Shown here in pieces: positions 1 to 11,452 of a DNA stretch of 55,917 nt. The DNA comes from an uncultured beta proteobacterium (GTDB lineage Bacteria > Pseudomonadota > Gammaproteobacteria > Burkholderiales > Nitrosomonadaceae). Every line of letters starts with the position of its first letter. Position 1 is the stretch's first letter. The translations under genes were made by a program, and so were the position numbers. The DNA lies in assembly GCA_900696615.1 (NCBI GenBank), contig CAADGS010000142.1, positions 1-55,917 on the forward strand, read 5' to 3'. Under the pieces are notes generated by a model. It did no database searches, was not told where the DNA came from, and was given only the letters and a program-made list of their open reading frames with translations.

Positions 1-1005
1 ATGCTAACTTCCACACATTTTAAGGATGAAGCAGCTGAAGCTAAGAAAACCGGGTTTATCGTATATTTAACGAAACCCATCCGGAAAAAAGATCTGTATC
101 AGTGTTTCTTGAAAGCGCGAATTTCAAGTATGGGCAAAATAAATGAGTCTCCAAATGAAATGGATAATCAGAATACTTTTACCGCAACATCGAATAAACT
201 GAACGCGCAACTCCTGCTCGCCGAAGATAATCCTGTTAATCGGGAGGTTGTCATCGGGATGCTACGCAACTTCGGTTGTACTATTGAAGTAGCTCATAAC
301 GGATTGGAAGCTATAGAGGCAGTAAAAAGAAAAACCTATGATCTCGTATTAATGGATTGCATGATGCCTGAAATGGATGGCTATGAAGCAACAAGTGAAA
401 TTCGGCATTATCAGAAAGCCGGTGTGATTCCCTATTTTCCAATCATTGCACTAACAGCCAACGCGATTGAAGGCGATCGCGAAAAATGCTTGTCTGCCGG
501 TATGGATGACTATCTTAGCAAACCGATCAAAGCAAAAGATTTATTAAATATGATCCAGTCATGGCTGAATCATTCGCAAAAATCAGCTACCGATTATGCC
601 GCTGCCATACCGGAAAAAAAGCAAATGAACGAAACAACTATTGACCCAGATGCGTTAGCGCCTATTCGCTCTCTAGAAGCAGACTATGGAAGCGAGTTAC
701 TGAAACAAGTAATTAAAACATATCTCGACAATTCCGGAAAACTTATACAAACGCTCGAACAAGCATGGAGTATGGGTGATTTTAAAGCCATTCGCATGGC
801 GTCTCACACCCTTAAATCCAGCAGTAGCCAGGTCGGTGCTCATGGTTTGGCTGAACTTTGCCGCACTGTGGAAAATGATGCCCGCAATCAGAGCTATGAT
901 GCTTCAGGTCAAGCGCTCATCGCAATTCAGCAGAAATTTGCACAAACTTGTATCCTATTACAAGCCTATCTTGATTCCTCTTCAGTCCAAACAGGAATGC
1001 ACTGA
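1..1005 (+). CDS. Hybrid sensor histidine kinase, C-terminal part (REC-REC-HPt)
   Basis: This is the 3' end of a gene that begins before the window; the ATG at position 1 lies inside a receiver domain and is not a real start. Residues 1-43 are the tail of one receiver domain, with the conserved Lys at K25 (LTKP). Residues about 68-190 are a full receiver domain with phosphoacceptor D119 (LVLMDCMMPEMDG) and K174 (LSKP). Residues about 215-330 form a histidine phosphotransfer domain with phospho-His H269 (ASHTLKSSS). The layout is that of BarA/EvgS-type multi-step phosphorelay kinases; the sensor and catalytic parts would lie upstream. The stop is one base before the ATG of the next regulator, so the two are almost certainly co-transcribed and may share a pathway. 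Confidence 0.9.
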   Translation: MLTSTHFKDEAAEAKKTGFIVYLTKPIRKKDLYQCFLKARISSMGKINESPNEMDNQNTFTATSNKLNAQLLLAEDNPVNREVVIGMLRNFGCTIEVAHNGLEAIEAVKRKTYDLVLMDCMMPEMDGYEATSEIRHYQKAGVIPYFPIIALTANAIEGDREKCLSAGMDDYLSKPIKAKDLLNMIQSWLNHSQKSATDYAAAIPEKKQMNETTIDPDALAPIRSLEADYGSELLKQVIKTYLDNSGKLIQTLEQAWSMGDFKAIRMASHTLKSSSSQVGAHGLAELCRTVENDARNQSYDASGQALIAIQQKFAQTCILLQAYLDSSSVQTGMH

Positions 1006-1006
1006 C

Positions 1007-2746
1007 ATGTCTCAACACTCCACGGTCATTATTATTGACGATGATCCGCTTATTCGATTGGTAGTTAGTAAAACACTGCAAACAGCCGGTCTAAATATTA
1101 TCGAAGCTGCAAGCGGCGAGGAAGGCTTGCAACTCTTTAAAGAAAAGAAAGTCGATGCAATCTTGTTAGATGTCATGATGCCTCAAGGTATGGATGGGTA
1201 TATGACATGTTCAGAAATACGCAGTCTACCCGAAGGAAGGCATATACCCATACTCATGATGACTGGATTAGAAGATTTAGAATCCATTAACCATGCTTAT
1301 GAAGTTGGAGCAACCGATTTCATTACGAAACCAATCAATATTCCATTACTCAGTCACAGAGTAAGGTATATGCTGAAAGGTAGCTATACCACTCAGCAAT
1401 TACTTCAAAGTGAGCAACGGTTACATCATATGGCTTACTTTGATGATCTTACTGAACTTCCTAATCGTCATTTTTTTCAAGAAAATTTACAACAAATGAT
1501 TGCGCTGGCACAGAGAAAAAAATTAAAGTTAGGTGTACTGTTTCTTGATCTAGATGGCTTTAAACGGATCAATGATACTTTAGGCCATCACTTAGGTGAT
1601 CTCGTACTCAAAGCAACAAGCGAACGGTTACGCAAAAGTATTCGAACAAGCGATACGGTCATGCAAGCCGGAGTCAACCAAAACAGCATCTCACTCGCAC
1701 GCTTAGGAGGAGATGAATTTACCGCACTACTATCTTTAATTGAACGTAACGAAGATGCGGCAATTGTAGCAGATCGTATCCGAGATAATCTGGCTCAACC
1801 TCTTGTGTTTGGAGAACATGAACTCACGACAACAACCAGTATCGGTATTGCTATTTATCCGGATGACGGATTAACTGCAGAAGACTTACTGAAAAATGCT
1901 GACCTAGCAATGTATTATGCAAAACGTTCAGGTGGCAATATGTATTGCTATTTTTCCAATTACATGATGGAAATGGCTGTTCGAAAACTCACGATGGAAA
2001 ATCATTTGCGAAAGGCCATTGAACGCAATGAATTCCTGCTTCATTATCAACCGCAGTTAGATATTAACAACGGAACGTTTAATGGTTTAGAGGTCCTCTT
2101 AAGATGGGAAAACAGGGAATTAGGAGCAATTTCTCCAGCTGAATTTATCCCATTGGCAGAAGAAACCGGATTAATTATTCATATAGGCGAATGGGTGCTG
2201 CGTAAGGCTTGCAGTCAAGCTTATATATGGTGTAGCCGTGGCATTCCTTTAGATCGTATTGCCGTCAATGTCTCTGCAGTTCAACTTCTCCATAGAGGAT
2301 TTCCGGCACAAATTGCTGCCATCTTGTCAGAAACAGGTCTCAATCCTCGAGTTCTGGAATTAGAACTAACGGAAAGTGCATTAATTAACGATGTCGATTT
2401 AGTAATTGATATCTTAAATCAATTAAAGCAGGTAGGCGTTCAATTAGCAATTGACGATTTTGGAACAGGTTATTCAAGTCTAAGCAGACTAATGAATTTT
2501 CCAATCGACAGACTTAAAATCGATCAAGCTTTTGTTCGAAATTTAGAACAGAATTCAGATAATGGTGCCATTGCTGCCGCAATTATCGCAATGGCTGGTA
2601 GCATGAATATGAAAGTAACGGCAGAAGGCGTGGAAACCAATGCGCAACTTGATTTTCTCAAGAAAAAGTCCTGTAACGAGGTACAAGGTTTTTTCCTGAG
2701 CAAGCCGCTTCCTGTCGATCAAGTTGAAAAGTTCTTCCTAACGTAA
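1007..2746 (+). CDS. Response regulator with GGDEF and EAL domains (c-di-GMP turnover)
   Basis: A 579-residue regulator. The ATG at 1007 is preferred over an in-frame ATG at 776 because the latter would lie inside the upstream kinase gene and add residues outside the REC fold. REC is at 1-125 with D55 as phosphoacceptor (ILLDVMMP). The GGDEF domain at about 150-320 has an intact GGDEF at 234-238, so diguanylate cyclase activity is possible. The EAL domain at about 330-575 reads EVL at 362-364, keeps the metal-binding Glu, and has ELTES, IDDFGTGYSS and EGVET motifs, so phosphodiesterase activity is plausible. The RTSD stretch at 213-216, where an RxxD inhibitory site would sit, is separated from GGDEF by 17 residues instead of the usual 5. 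It is probably driven by the hybrid kinase just upstream. Confidence 0.92.
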   Translation: MSQHSTVIIIDDDPLIRLVVSKTLQTAGLNIIEAASGEEGLQLFKEKKVDAILLDVMMPQGMDGYMTCSEIRSLPEGRHIPILMMTGLEDLESINHAYEVGATDFITKPINIPLLSHRVRYMLKGSYTTQQLLQSEQRLHHMAYFDDLTELPNRHFFQENLQQMIALAQRKKLKLGVLFLDLDGFKRINDTLGHHLGDLVLKATSERLRKSIRTSDTVMQAGVNQNSISLARLGGDEFTALLSLIERNEDAAIVADRIRDNLAQPLVFGEHELTTTTSIGIAIYPDDGLTAEDLLKNADLAMYYAKRSGGNMYCYFSNYMMEMAVRKLTMENHLRKAIERNEFLLHYQPQLDINNGTFNGLEVLLRWENRELGAISPAEFIPLAEETGLIIHIGEWVLRKACSQAYIWCSRGIPLDRIAVNVSAVQLLHRGFPAQIAAILSETGLNPRVLELELTESALINDVDLVIDILNQLKQVGVQLAIDDFGTGYSSLSRLMNFPIDRLKIDQAFVRNLEQNSDNGAIAAAIIAMAGSMNMKVTAEGVETNAQLDFLKKKSCNEVQGFFLSKPLPVDQVEKFFLT

Positions 2747-2782
2747 TAAAAGCCCGTTCTGCCCTCGGTTAGCACAATCAAC

Positions 2783-3322
2783 CTAATCACCAGAGAATTC
2801 ACATAACGCAAATACTTTTTTACCCAGTATCTCCAAACGTTTATGGCCGCCCAAGTCAGGTAAATCGATCACAAAACAACACTCAACGACTACGCCTCCC
2901 ATGCTTTCAATCAAATGGACGGCAGCCTCCGCGGTGCCACCAGTTGCAATCAAGTCATCAACCAGTAAAATGCGATCTTCTTTTGAAACGGCATCGATAT
3001 GCATCTCGATACGATCAGAACCGTACTCCAATTGATAATCGTGTCCAATTGTCTCAGCAGGCAATTTACCTTTTTTGCGGATGGGTACAAATCCGACGCC
3101 CAATTGAAAAGCCAGTGCAGCGCCAATGATGAAGCCACGCGCCTCGATTCCGGCTACCCGGTCGATTTTGACATCAGCGTAGCGATTAACAAGTTCATGA
3201 ATGGTAATGCGAAATCCAATCGGATCTTTCAATAAAGTGGTAATGTCGCGAAACATTACACCTTTCTTAGGATAATGCGGGACAACTCTGATACGTGATT
3301 TGATAGGCATAATTTTCTTCAA
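2783..3322 (-). CDS. apt: Adenine phosphoribosyltransferase
   Basis: Purine salvage enzyme making AMP from adenine and PRPP in the cytosol. At up to 179 residues it has the usual length. The PRPP-binding loop [14 protein letters not shown] lies at 118-131, and the N-terminal [11 protein letters not shown] signature of Apt is at 24-34. A second ATG at codon 5 (3310) is a plausible alternative start because a GAAG precedes it by a few bases. The gene is alone on the minus strand, convergent with the GGDEF-EAL gene and downstream of the aldehyde dehydrogenase by about 110 bases. Confidence 0.93.
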   Translation of the reverse strand: MKKIMPIKSRIRVVPHYPKKGVMFRDITTLLKDPIGFRITIHELVNRYADVKIDRVAGIEARGFIIGAALAFQLGVGFVPIRKKGKLPAETIGHDYQLEYGSDRIEMHIDAVSKEDRILLVDDLIATGGTAEAAVHLIESMGGVVVECCFVIDLPDLGGHKRLEILGKKVFALCEFSGD

Positions 3323-3436
3323 TGCAATTGAAATTCAGCAAGTGCTCCAAAGAAAGAGTGTTATTTTGCTCGAACCGATAAGAATTCAATGGTCTTCTAA
3401 TTTCAATAAATTACTATTCCTGCTGATATTTAACAA

Positions 3437-4804
3437 CTATTCGTTATCCTTAATCCACAACGTCTTAATATTCACAAATTCACGAATACCGTGATAGGAC
3501 AATTCCCTACCATAACCTGAATCTTTAATTCCACCGAAAGGCAAACGCGGATCACTTTTCACCATGCCATTCACAAAAACACACCCTGCATGAATTTGCC
3601 GCGCTAATAATTCGCCGCGCGTTGTATCGCGTGTCCATAGACTGCCACCCAAGCCAAAATTGGTAAGATTGGCCAATTGAATCGCTTCTTCAATATCTTT
3701 TACCCGTATGATTGCTGCTACGGGGCCGAATAATTCCTCCTCAAAAGCTGGCATGCCCGGCTGCACCCTATCCAGAATTGTTGGCATGTAATAAGCGCCC
3801 TGCGTCCCCAGAAACGATCCGCCAATTATCAATTTTGCACCCATTGACAAGCTTTTTTCAACTTGTGAATGTAATTGCGCACGCAAATCGTCACGTGCCA
3901 TCGGAGCAATACTGGTCGACTCGTTTTTAGGGTCGCCAGCATTAAGTTCGCTTACGAGCATTCTAAAACGTTCGACAAAAGCATCAGCGATCTTATCTGT
4001 GACGATAAAGCGTTTAGCAGCAATACAACTTTGTCCCATATTTTGAAAACGTGCTGCGAGTGCTTGCTTTGTTGTGAGTTCTAGATCCGCATCGTCAAGT
4101 ACGATGAAAGGATCCGATCCCCCCAACTCCAGCACGCATTTTTTTAAATGCTGTCCGGCTATTGCAGCCACCCGCCGTCCTGCAGAACTACTACCGGTTA
4201 ACGTGACGGCAGCGATTCGCCTATCGGCAATCACTGCTTCAGCTTGGTCGGCCGTAATCATCAAGGTTCGAAATGTGTTGGCGGGAAAACCGGCTTGTAG
4301 AAATGCTTGTTCCAATGCCAGCGCACATCGTGGTACATTCGAAGCATGCTTCAAAACAACAGTATTTCCTGCCATCATTGCGGGTGCCGCAGCACGGATT
4401 AATTGCCAGAAAGGAAAATTCCACGGCATGATACACAGCAGAGTACCTAATGGTTGATAGATTACGAAACTGCGGGTAGCATCCGATGCGATGATCTCAT
4501 CGCGTAAAAACAATTCTGCATAGTCTGCATAGTAATCACAGCCGAGCGCACATTTTTCGATTTCCGCTCTAGCCTCTTTCTGCAATTTTCCCATCTCGTC
4601 GGTAATTAGATCGGAATAATCGGCGATATTTTGACGAAATATTTGCGCAAGGTTGCGCAAATATTGGGATTTTTGCGTAAAACCAAGTTCGGCCCACCTG
4701 GTTTGTGCAGTTGCAACCTGGCTTAATACTACGTCGATTTGCTCGTCCCGCCATGAAGAAAAAGACTGCAGCACTTCACCGTTCGCTGGATTAATTGAAA
4801 GCAT
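3437..4804 (-). CDS. NAD(P)-dependent aldehyde dehydrogenase, succinate-semialdehyde type
   Basis: A 455-residue member of the ALDH superfamily, matching in length the short Sad/YneI-type succinate-semialdehyde dehydrogenases that oxidise succinate semialdehyde to succinate. The catalytic Cys is C260 (NMGQSCIAAK), the general base E226 (LELGGSDPF), and the oxyanion Asn N129 (MPWNF). The C-terminal LPFGGIKDSGYGRE motif is typical of the family. The substrate is inferred from length and motif resemblance only. It starts 118 bases after the small membrane protein gene, so it may be read from the same upstream promoter or from its own. Confidence 0.82.
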   Translation of the reverse strand: MLSINPANGEVLQSFSSWRDEQIDVVLSQVATAQTRWAELGFTQKSQYLRNLAQIFRQNIADYSDLITDEMGKLQKEARAEIEKCALGCDYYADYAELFLRDEIIASDATRSFVIYQPLGTLLCIMPWNFPFWQLIRAAAPAMMAGNTVVLKHASNVPRCALALEQAFLQAGFPANTFRTLMITADQAEAVIADRRIAAVTLTGSSSAGRRVAAIAGQHLKKCVLELGGSDPFIVLDDADLELTTKQALAARFQNMGQSCIAAKRFIVTDKIADAFVERFRMLVSELNAGDPKNESTSIAPMARDDLRAQLHSQVEKSLSMGAKLIIGGSFLGTQGAYYMPTILDRVQPGMPAFEEELFGPVAAIIRVKDIEEAIQLANLTNFGLGGSLWTRDTTRGELLARQIHAGCVFVNGMVKSDPRLPFGGIKDSGYGRELSYHGIREFVNIKTLWIKDNE

Positions 4805-4921
4805 CGCTTAAAGAAAAAAGTTTTGTGCTACTGTTAAGTAACCAAAGTATGACTCAGGATCCATAACCCCCATCTGGTTTTTATACTTAGACGCAATCAT
4901 AAAAAAAACAGTTTTATTAAT

Positions 4922-5287
4922 CTATTTCTTAGAAGTTTTTCGCTGAATCTCCATTTCTTCAACAATCTGTGCATCTTCTATGATGATTCCCTGGTCATTG
5001 CTCGCATGTTGTTTCGGATTGCCGTATTCTTGCATGGCGTGCGTATATTTTCTGCGCAGCCACCAAAATCGTACGCCGATCACTACAATAGCAACCGCCA
5101 ATAACGCAAGAAATGCAGCAAAAAAGAAAACACCGATAAGCACCAGGACAACAACAACCGGAATCAACATTGCATAAGTTATCCAGCGATTGACTGGCGA
5201 CACTGGTACGCGTTGATAATTTCCCGATTCGTTCCCGTGGAATTCAGAAATTCTGCTGATAACGATTTTCTTCTGTTCGTCGTTCAT
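4922..5287 (-). CDS. Small membrane protein of unknown function
   Basis: A 121-residue protein that I do not recognise. A polar N-terminus is followed by two adjacent hydrophobic segments at about 37-57 and 59-79, ending in a WWLRRK basic anchor. A charged tail follows, rich in Glu, Ile and Lys. Its ATG overlaps the stop of pepP (ATGA type overlap at 5284-5287), indicating translational coupling, so it is the last gene of amgK-murU-pepP. The topology suggests an inner-membrane hairpin with both ends cytosolic (positive-inside). No function can be assigned. Confidence 0.75.
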   Translation of the reverse strand: MNDEQKKIVISRISEFHGNESGNYQRVPVSPVNRWITYAMLIPVVVVLVLIGVFFFAAFLALLAVAIVVIGVRFWWLRRKYTHAMQEYGNPKQHASNDQGIIIEDAQIVEEMEIQRKTSKK

Positions 5288-6597
5288 AACATCAACTCCT
5301 CTATTTCAGCAATTGTTTTGGGTGCGGCCGTGGTCAAAACTTCATGACCGGTTTGTGTGACAACAACATCGTCTTCTATTCGTATGCCGATATTCCAAAA
5401 ATGTTCCGCAATATTATCCGCCGCACGAATATAGCAACCAGGCTCAACCGTCAATACCATACCGGACTGCAATAAGCGCCACTCGCTATTTTGCTTGTAT
5501 TCACCGACATCATGCACATCCATTCCTAGCCAGTGACCAGTTCGATGCATATAAAAACGTTTATAACTTTCAGATTCAAGCACGGCGTCCACGCTGCCTT
5601 GGCATAATCCCAGATCAATGAATCCTTGCACCAATACCTGTAATGCTGCCTGATGCGGATCATTCCAATTATTGCCGGGCATGACCTGGGAAATAGCGGC
5701 TACCTGCGCAGCGAGAACCAATTGGTAGACATCCCTTTGTGCCGGAGTAAATTTTCCATTTACCGGAAATGTGCGTGTAATATCGGATGCATAGCCATCA
5801 ATCTCGCATCCCGCATCGATCAATATCAAGTCACCTGACTTCAGCCTGGCATTGTTTTGCACATAATGTAGCACACATGCATTAGGGCCACCTGCAACAA
5901 TCGATGTATAGGCTGGCGACTGCGCTCCGTGACGAAAAAAAGTGTACAGTAATTCAGCTTCAACTTCATATTCGTACATATCTGGGCGAGTAATCTGCAT
6001 TGCCCGTTGATGCGCCAGAGCAGAAATGTCTGCGGCCCGTTGCATGAGTTGCAATTCTTCCATATCTTTGATCAACCGCATTTCATCAAGTAATACGCGG
6101 TAATCACGGATTTCTCCCGGTGCTGCCACACCGGTTCGAGCCAATTGCCGCACCCGGTTTAACCATCCTGCAATACGCTGATCCCATATTTGATCATGGC
6201 CAAACGCACTATATATGGATACCTGGTCAGTCAATAGTTGTGGCATGAATTCATCCAGCTTAGCAATTGGATAAGCCTCGTCAAAACCGAAAACATCTTT
6301 CGCAACCTCAGGGCCATAACGAAACCCATCCCAGATCTCTCGTTCGGTATCTTTCTCACGGCAAAATAAAATATGCTTTGTTGCATTTTTGCTACCTGCT
6401 GCAACGATCACAAGAACGGCCTCTGGTTCGCGGAAACCCGTCAAATAATAAAAATAACTGTCAAATCTATAAGGATAGTGCGCATCGCGATTACGTAATC
6501 GTTCGGGTGCAGTAGGAATAATGGCCACACCCGTTTGCATTTTTTCAGCTAGTCGCTGACGGCGGGTGATAAAGTGCTGCATAGGGGTCATAGTCAT
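5284..6597 (-). CDS. pepP: Xaa-Pro aminopeptidase (aminopeptidase P)
   Basis: A cytosolic metallopeptidase that removes N-terminal residues preceding proline. It is 437 residues long, close to E. coli PepP. The N-terminal AMP_N domain covers about 1-135 and the creatinase/pita-bread catalytic domain about 170-425. Dinuclear metal ligands are visible as the two Asp in LIDAGCEIDGYASDITRT, the His in HRTGHWLGMDVHD, the Glu in LTVEPGCYI and the Glu in GIRIEDDVVV. The start lies three bases after the murU stop and the end overlaps the small membrane protein start, so it sits in the middle of a four-gene operon. An alternative start two codons in (MTP) is possible. Confidence 0.94.
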   Translation of the reverse strand: MTMTPMQHFITRRQRLAEKMQTGVAIIPTAPERLRNRDAHYPYRFDSYFYYLTGFREPEAVLVIVAAGSKNATKHILFCREKDTEREIWDGFRYGPEVAKDVFGFDEAYPIAKLDEFMPQLLTDQVSIYSAFGHDQIWDQRIAGWLNRVRQLARTGVAAPGEIRDYRVLLDEMRLIKDMEELQLMQRAADISALAHQRAMQITRPDMYEYEVEAELLYTFFRHGAQSPAYTSIVAGGPNACVLHYVQNNARLKSGDLILIDAGCEIDGYASDITRTFPVNGKFTPAQRDVYQLVLAAQVAAISQVMPGNNWNDPHQAALQVLVQGFIDLGLCQGSVDAVLESESYKRFYMHRTGHWLGMDVHDVGEYKQNSEWRLLQSGMVLTVEPGCYIRAADNIAEHFWNIGIRIEDDVVVTQTGHEVLTTAAPKTIAEIEELML

Positions 6598-6599
6598 AA

Positions 6600-8334
<1,735 letters not shown>

Positions 8335-8547
8335 GAAAAGAAATTACTGCAATCTTAAGTAGATTACAGCAAAGGATATTTTTGTGTGTGCTACAAAATT
8401 TCTATTTATTACGTTAAAGCTGGAATCAATTCCAATAACAGGTGATAATTGGATTTTGCAATAAAATCTTTCATCGCGTTGAATTTTATCATGCCGCAGT
8501 CATATTAAATTGACAAATGATGAATCCATCGACATAGGAGAAATAGC

Positions 8548-8853
8548 ATGTTTAATAAAAATGTAATCGACGAAATCAATACCAAAGTCAGCGAGATCCT
8601 ACAAAATAGCCCGGCTAAGGATATCGAAAAAAATATTCGTACTTTACTGTCAGGTGCATTCTCACGACTCGATCTCGTAACACGAGATGAATTTGATGTA
8701 CAACAAGAAGTATTGCAACGTACTCGTGAGAAGCTGATTCTTCTTGAAGCAAGAGTTGCAGAATTGGAAACCAAATTGAGTCATGCGATGCAAAAATCCT
8801 CAAAATCCGAGTTGCATAATGAGCATGAAGAACATCATAAGACTAATCATTAA
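8548..8853 (+). CDS. ubiK: Ubiquinone biosynthesis accessory factor UbiK (YqiC/BMFP family)
   Basis: A 101-residue protein starting after an AGGAG ribosome site. The first 45 residues contain amphipathic helices ([14 protein letters not shown], then [28 protein letters not shown]), and the region 55-80 is a coiled coil ([19 protein letters not shown]). This is the layout of UbiK, a membrane-associated trimer that, with UbiJ, organises the aerobic ubiquinone synthesis complex. The C-terminus is His/Glu-rich. It is followed by yifB after 69 bases. Confidence 0.88.
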   Translation: MFNKNVIDEINTKVSEILQNSPAKDIEKNIRTLLSGAFSRLDLVTRDEFDVQQEVLQRTREKLILLEARVAELETKLSHAMQKSSKSELHNEHEEHHKTNH

Positions 8854-8922
8854 GCCGTTCATAGCTTCTCGTTGCCGAAGTATTACTGTATGAATCGTTA
8901 GACTTGCAGGATTACTGCAAAT

Positions 8923-10437
8923 ATGCCGCTCGCAATTTTGTACAGCCGTGCGCTCTCAGGAATCAATGCTCCATTAGTTACAGTAGAAACGCATATTGCC
9001 AACGGATTGCCTAGTTTTACCATCGTTGGACTCCCTGATACCGAAGTCAAAGAAAGTAAAGATCGTGTCAGAGCAGCCCTGCAAAACGCACAATTCAAAA
9101 TACCTCCGCAGCGTATCACCATCAACCTGGCACCTGCCGATCTGCCCAAAGAAAGCGGACGTTTTGATTTGCCGATCGCACTGGGTATCCTGGCCGCAAC
9201 CGGGCAAATTCCAAGTGACAAACTAGATCATTACGAGTGGGCAGGCGAACTCGCTTTGACCGGGGAATTGCGCCCGATACACGGGGCGCTTGCAATGACT
9301 TACAGCGCATCTCAATCTGGCCGAAGTTTTGTGTTGCCACAACAAAATGCCGCAGAAGCTGCACTGGTTAAAAACGCAACCATTTATGGTGCAAAATCGC
9401 TGTTACAAATTTGCGCACATCTCAGTGGCCGAGAAGCATTACCTATTTATCAAAACCCCGATCAACAAAATATTGAAGCAAACAACCCGATTTACCCGGA
9501 TCTTGATGAAGTAAAGGGCCAATCCCACGCCAAACGCGCATTGGAAATTGCCGCCGCAGGCGGCCACAGCTTGCTGATGATCGGCCCCCCTGGTACCGGA
9601 AAATCCATGCTGGCAGCACGTTTTCCTGGTATTTTACCCCCCATGACCGAATCAGAAGCATTGGAATCCGCAGCCATTCAATCTCTCAGTCAGGGCAGTT
9701 TCAATATCACCAACTGGAAACGCCGCCCCTTCCGAGTACCTCATCACACTGCCTCAGCGATTGCGTTGGTTGGTGGTGGCAGTCAACCTCGACCCGGAGA
9801 AATTTCATTGGCCCTACATGGTGTGTTGTTTCTCGACGAATTGGCCGAATTCGACCGCAAAGTGCTGGAAGTTCTACGCGAACCGCTAGAATCCGGCAAA
9901 ATCACCATCTCACGAGCTGCGCGCCAGGCGGAATTTCCCGCACAATTTCAGCTCATCGCCGCGATGAACCCCTGCCCTTGCGGCTATTTAGGCCACCCCT
10001 CCGGCAAATGCCACTGCACCCCCGATCAAATCGCCCGCTACCGCGGACGAATCTCAGGTCCGTTATTGGATCGTATCGACATGCAAATAGAAGTACCCGC
10101 CGTCCCGCAGCAGGAATTGATAAAGCAACAAATAACCGGTGAGAACAGCAGCACAATCCGACAGCGCGTTGAAAAAACGCATCAATGCCAACTTGAGCGG
10201 CAAGGAAAAACCAATAGTCGCCTAAGTGTCAAACAAATCGATCAATTTTGTACGCTCGATATCGCCAGCGAAAATTTGTTAACACAAGCTATCAGCCGTC
10301 TGAATCTGTCAGCCCGCGCTTATCATCGTATCTTGAAACTCGCGCGGACCATTGCGGATTTGGCGGGAGTTAAGAAAATCAACAATCAACATGTTGCCGA
10401 AGCGATTCAGTATCGCAGGCTGGATAAATCACATTAA
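8923..10437 (+). CDS. comM: YifB/ComM family Mg-chelatase-like AAA+ ATPase
   Basis: A 504-residue protein with the N-terminal ChlI/Lon-protease-like domain (about 20-140, including SFTIVGLPDTEVKESKDRVR). A Mg-chelatase AAA+ domain carries a Walker A at about 222-232 (GPPGTGKSM) and a Walker B in LFLDELAEFD. A cysteine-rich insert (CPCGYLGHPSGKCHC) precedes a C-terminal helical region. ComM is a hexameric helicase that promotes branch migration during natural transformation; YifB homologues are also present in species not known to be competent. A comEC gene lies 12 kb downstream, so DNA uptake is at least possible here. Confidence 0.92.
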   Translation: MPLAILYSRALSGINAPLVTVETHIANGLPSFTIVGLPDTEVKESKDRVRAALQNAQFKIPPQRITINLAPADLPKESGRFDLPIALGILAATGQIPSDKLDHYEWAGELALTGELRPIHGALAMTYSASQSGRSFVLPQQNAAEAALVKNATIYGAKSLLQICAHLSGREALPIYQNPDQQNIEANNPIYPDLDEVKGQSHAKRALEIAAAGGHSLLMIGPPGTGKSMLAARFPGILPPMTESEALESAAIQSLSQGSFNITNWKRRPFRVPHHTASAIALVGGGSQPRPGEISLALHGVLFLDELAEFDRKVLEVLREPLESGKITISRAARQAEFPAQFQLIAAMNPCPCGYLGHPSGKCHCTPDQIARYRGRISGPLLDRIDMQIEVPAVPQQELIKQQITGENSSTIRQRVEKTHQCQLERQGKTNSRLSVKQIDQFCTLDIASENLLTQAISRLNLSARAYHRILKLARTIADLAGVKKINNQHVAEAIQYRRLDKSH

Positions 10438-10494
10438 CTCAGGTTGGAATTATTGTAATCAGGAATATCACGGCTATATAGCTAACAAATACCA

Positions 10495-11140
10495 TTAATT
10501 CCTGTTAAAGCCTCGCAATGTATCGGTTGATAAAACATTGTCAGTTTTTAGCTCAAAAGTTCCAGTATGAACTCCATTGATTGTATAAGTGTATAGGCCG
10601 GACTGTAAGCCATAGGCTTGTATCGGAAAATCAAATACATAAATTTTTTCATCGGTGGTGCAGGGTGATTCTGTTCCATTTTGCAAGAAACGAATTGTTA
10701 CATCAAATTCTGAACGATATTGCGGTCTATCAATATGAGTTGATCGCCTGTAATTGATACTAGGAATGTTTCCACAATCAATACCGAATTTCCCGTTGAC
10801 GTGAAAAAACACTTGGATAGGTTGAGCTTCAGTCATAAGCAACTCTACATCTTTAACAAGATCATCTGATACCGGAAAAGCTTCGGCCCTGATTAACCTG
10901 AAAGCATCGATATCCGCATCAAAGTATAAGAGTACATTTCGATATAAACCCTGCGACAAATCTTCGGAGGTAAGCGCATCAACACTCGGCAGAGTCAGTA
11001 CGCCACTCGCCTATAGCGGCATATCAATATTATCATTGCGCACCTGAGCAATAACCGGATTCAAATTTAAAGCGCCAACAACAAAAGTTATTATTAAACA
11101 GACTATCCCGGTATTTTTTCCTGATTGATTGTATCTTCAT
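10495..11140 (-). pseudogene. Broken gene for a secreted protein (frameshift plus in-frame stop)
   Basis: Read from the ATG at 11140, the frame encodes MKIQSIRKK and then goes off frame at a run of six A (GGAAAAAATA). Removing one A would give MKIQSIRKNTGIVCLIITF followed by VVGALNLNPVIAQ, an ideal Sec signal peptide with an AxA-like cleavage region. The corrected frame meets a TAG at 11013-11011 (MPL-stop-ASGVLT) and is then open to the TAA at 10495, through a 154-codon stretch that could also start at an internal ATG (10959). The mature part (about 190 residues) looks like a beta-rich secreted domain; I do not recognise the family. Two separate lesions and the neighbouring IS debris indicate decay. 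Confidence 0.75.
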
Positions 11141-11227
11141 CGTATTTATCTTTAGTGTCGGTGGCAAATTTTTATTATAAGCGTAATTTTCTAAGTTCCC
11201 TGAGCAGTTGCCATGTTTGACCATTTA

Positions 11228-11314
11228 CCGCGCGAACGGGAAACGCTAAAAATAATCGATGGAAGGAGCCGCTTTAGCGATTGGAAAGGCGATACCATTG
11301 TTGGAAAGGGATGA
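11228..11314 (+). mobile_element. IS30-family transposase remnant
   Basis: The plus-strand frame reads PRERETLKIIDGRSRFSDWK then GDTIVGKG and a stop. This is the signature around the first catalytic Asp of IS30 transposases (consensus of the type RxxxGDWEGDTIVGKGH), with W-E changed to W-K. The frame is closed on both sides and no terminal inverted repeats were seen, so this is a fossil fragment of under 100 bases. Confidence 0.72.
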
Positions 11315-11452
11315 ACTGACGTAGGGTTAATATAGCTTAAATTCACGGCACCAGATATGGTTGGCAATACTGCAAATAGTTGGCGCCCTACCCTACTATT
11401 GGCGGAAATGATAATTGTTGTGCTGGATTATGCTCGTACACTAAAGCATTCT

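Noticed and set aside
776-1006. Longer start for the REC-GGDEF-EAL protein
   Set aside because: It would overlap the kinase gene by over 200 bases in another frame and add residues with no REC similarity; the ATG at 1007 begins exactly at the REC fold.
2090-2098. Inactive EAL domain because the motif is EVL
   Set aside because: The metal-binding Glu is kept and the other catalytic motifs are intact; EVL is a common variant.
10495-10959. Stand-alone 154-residue protein
   Set aside because: The frame continues upstream past a TAG into a signal-peptide sequence, so it is better read as the 3' part of a broken gene.
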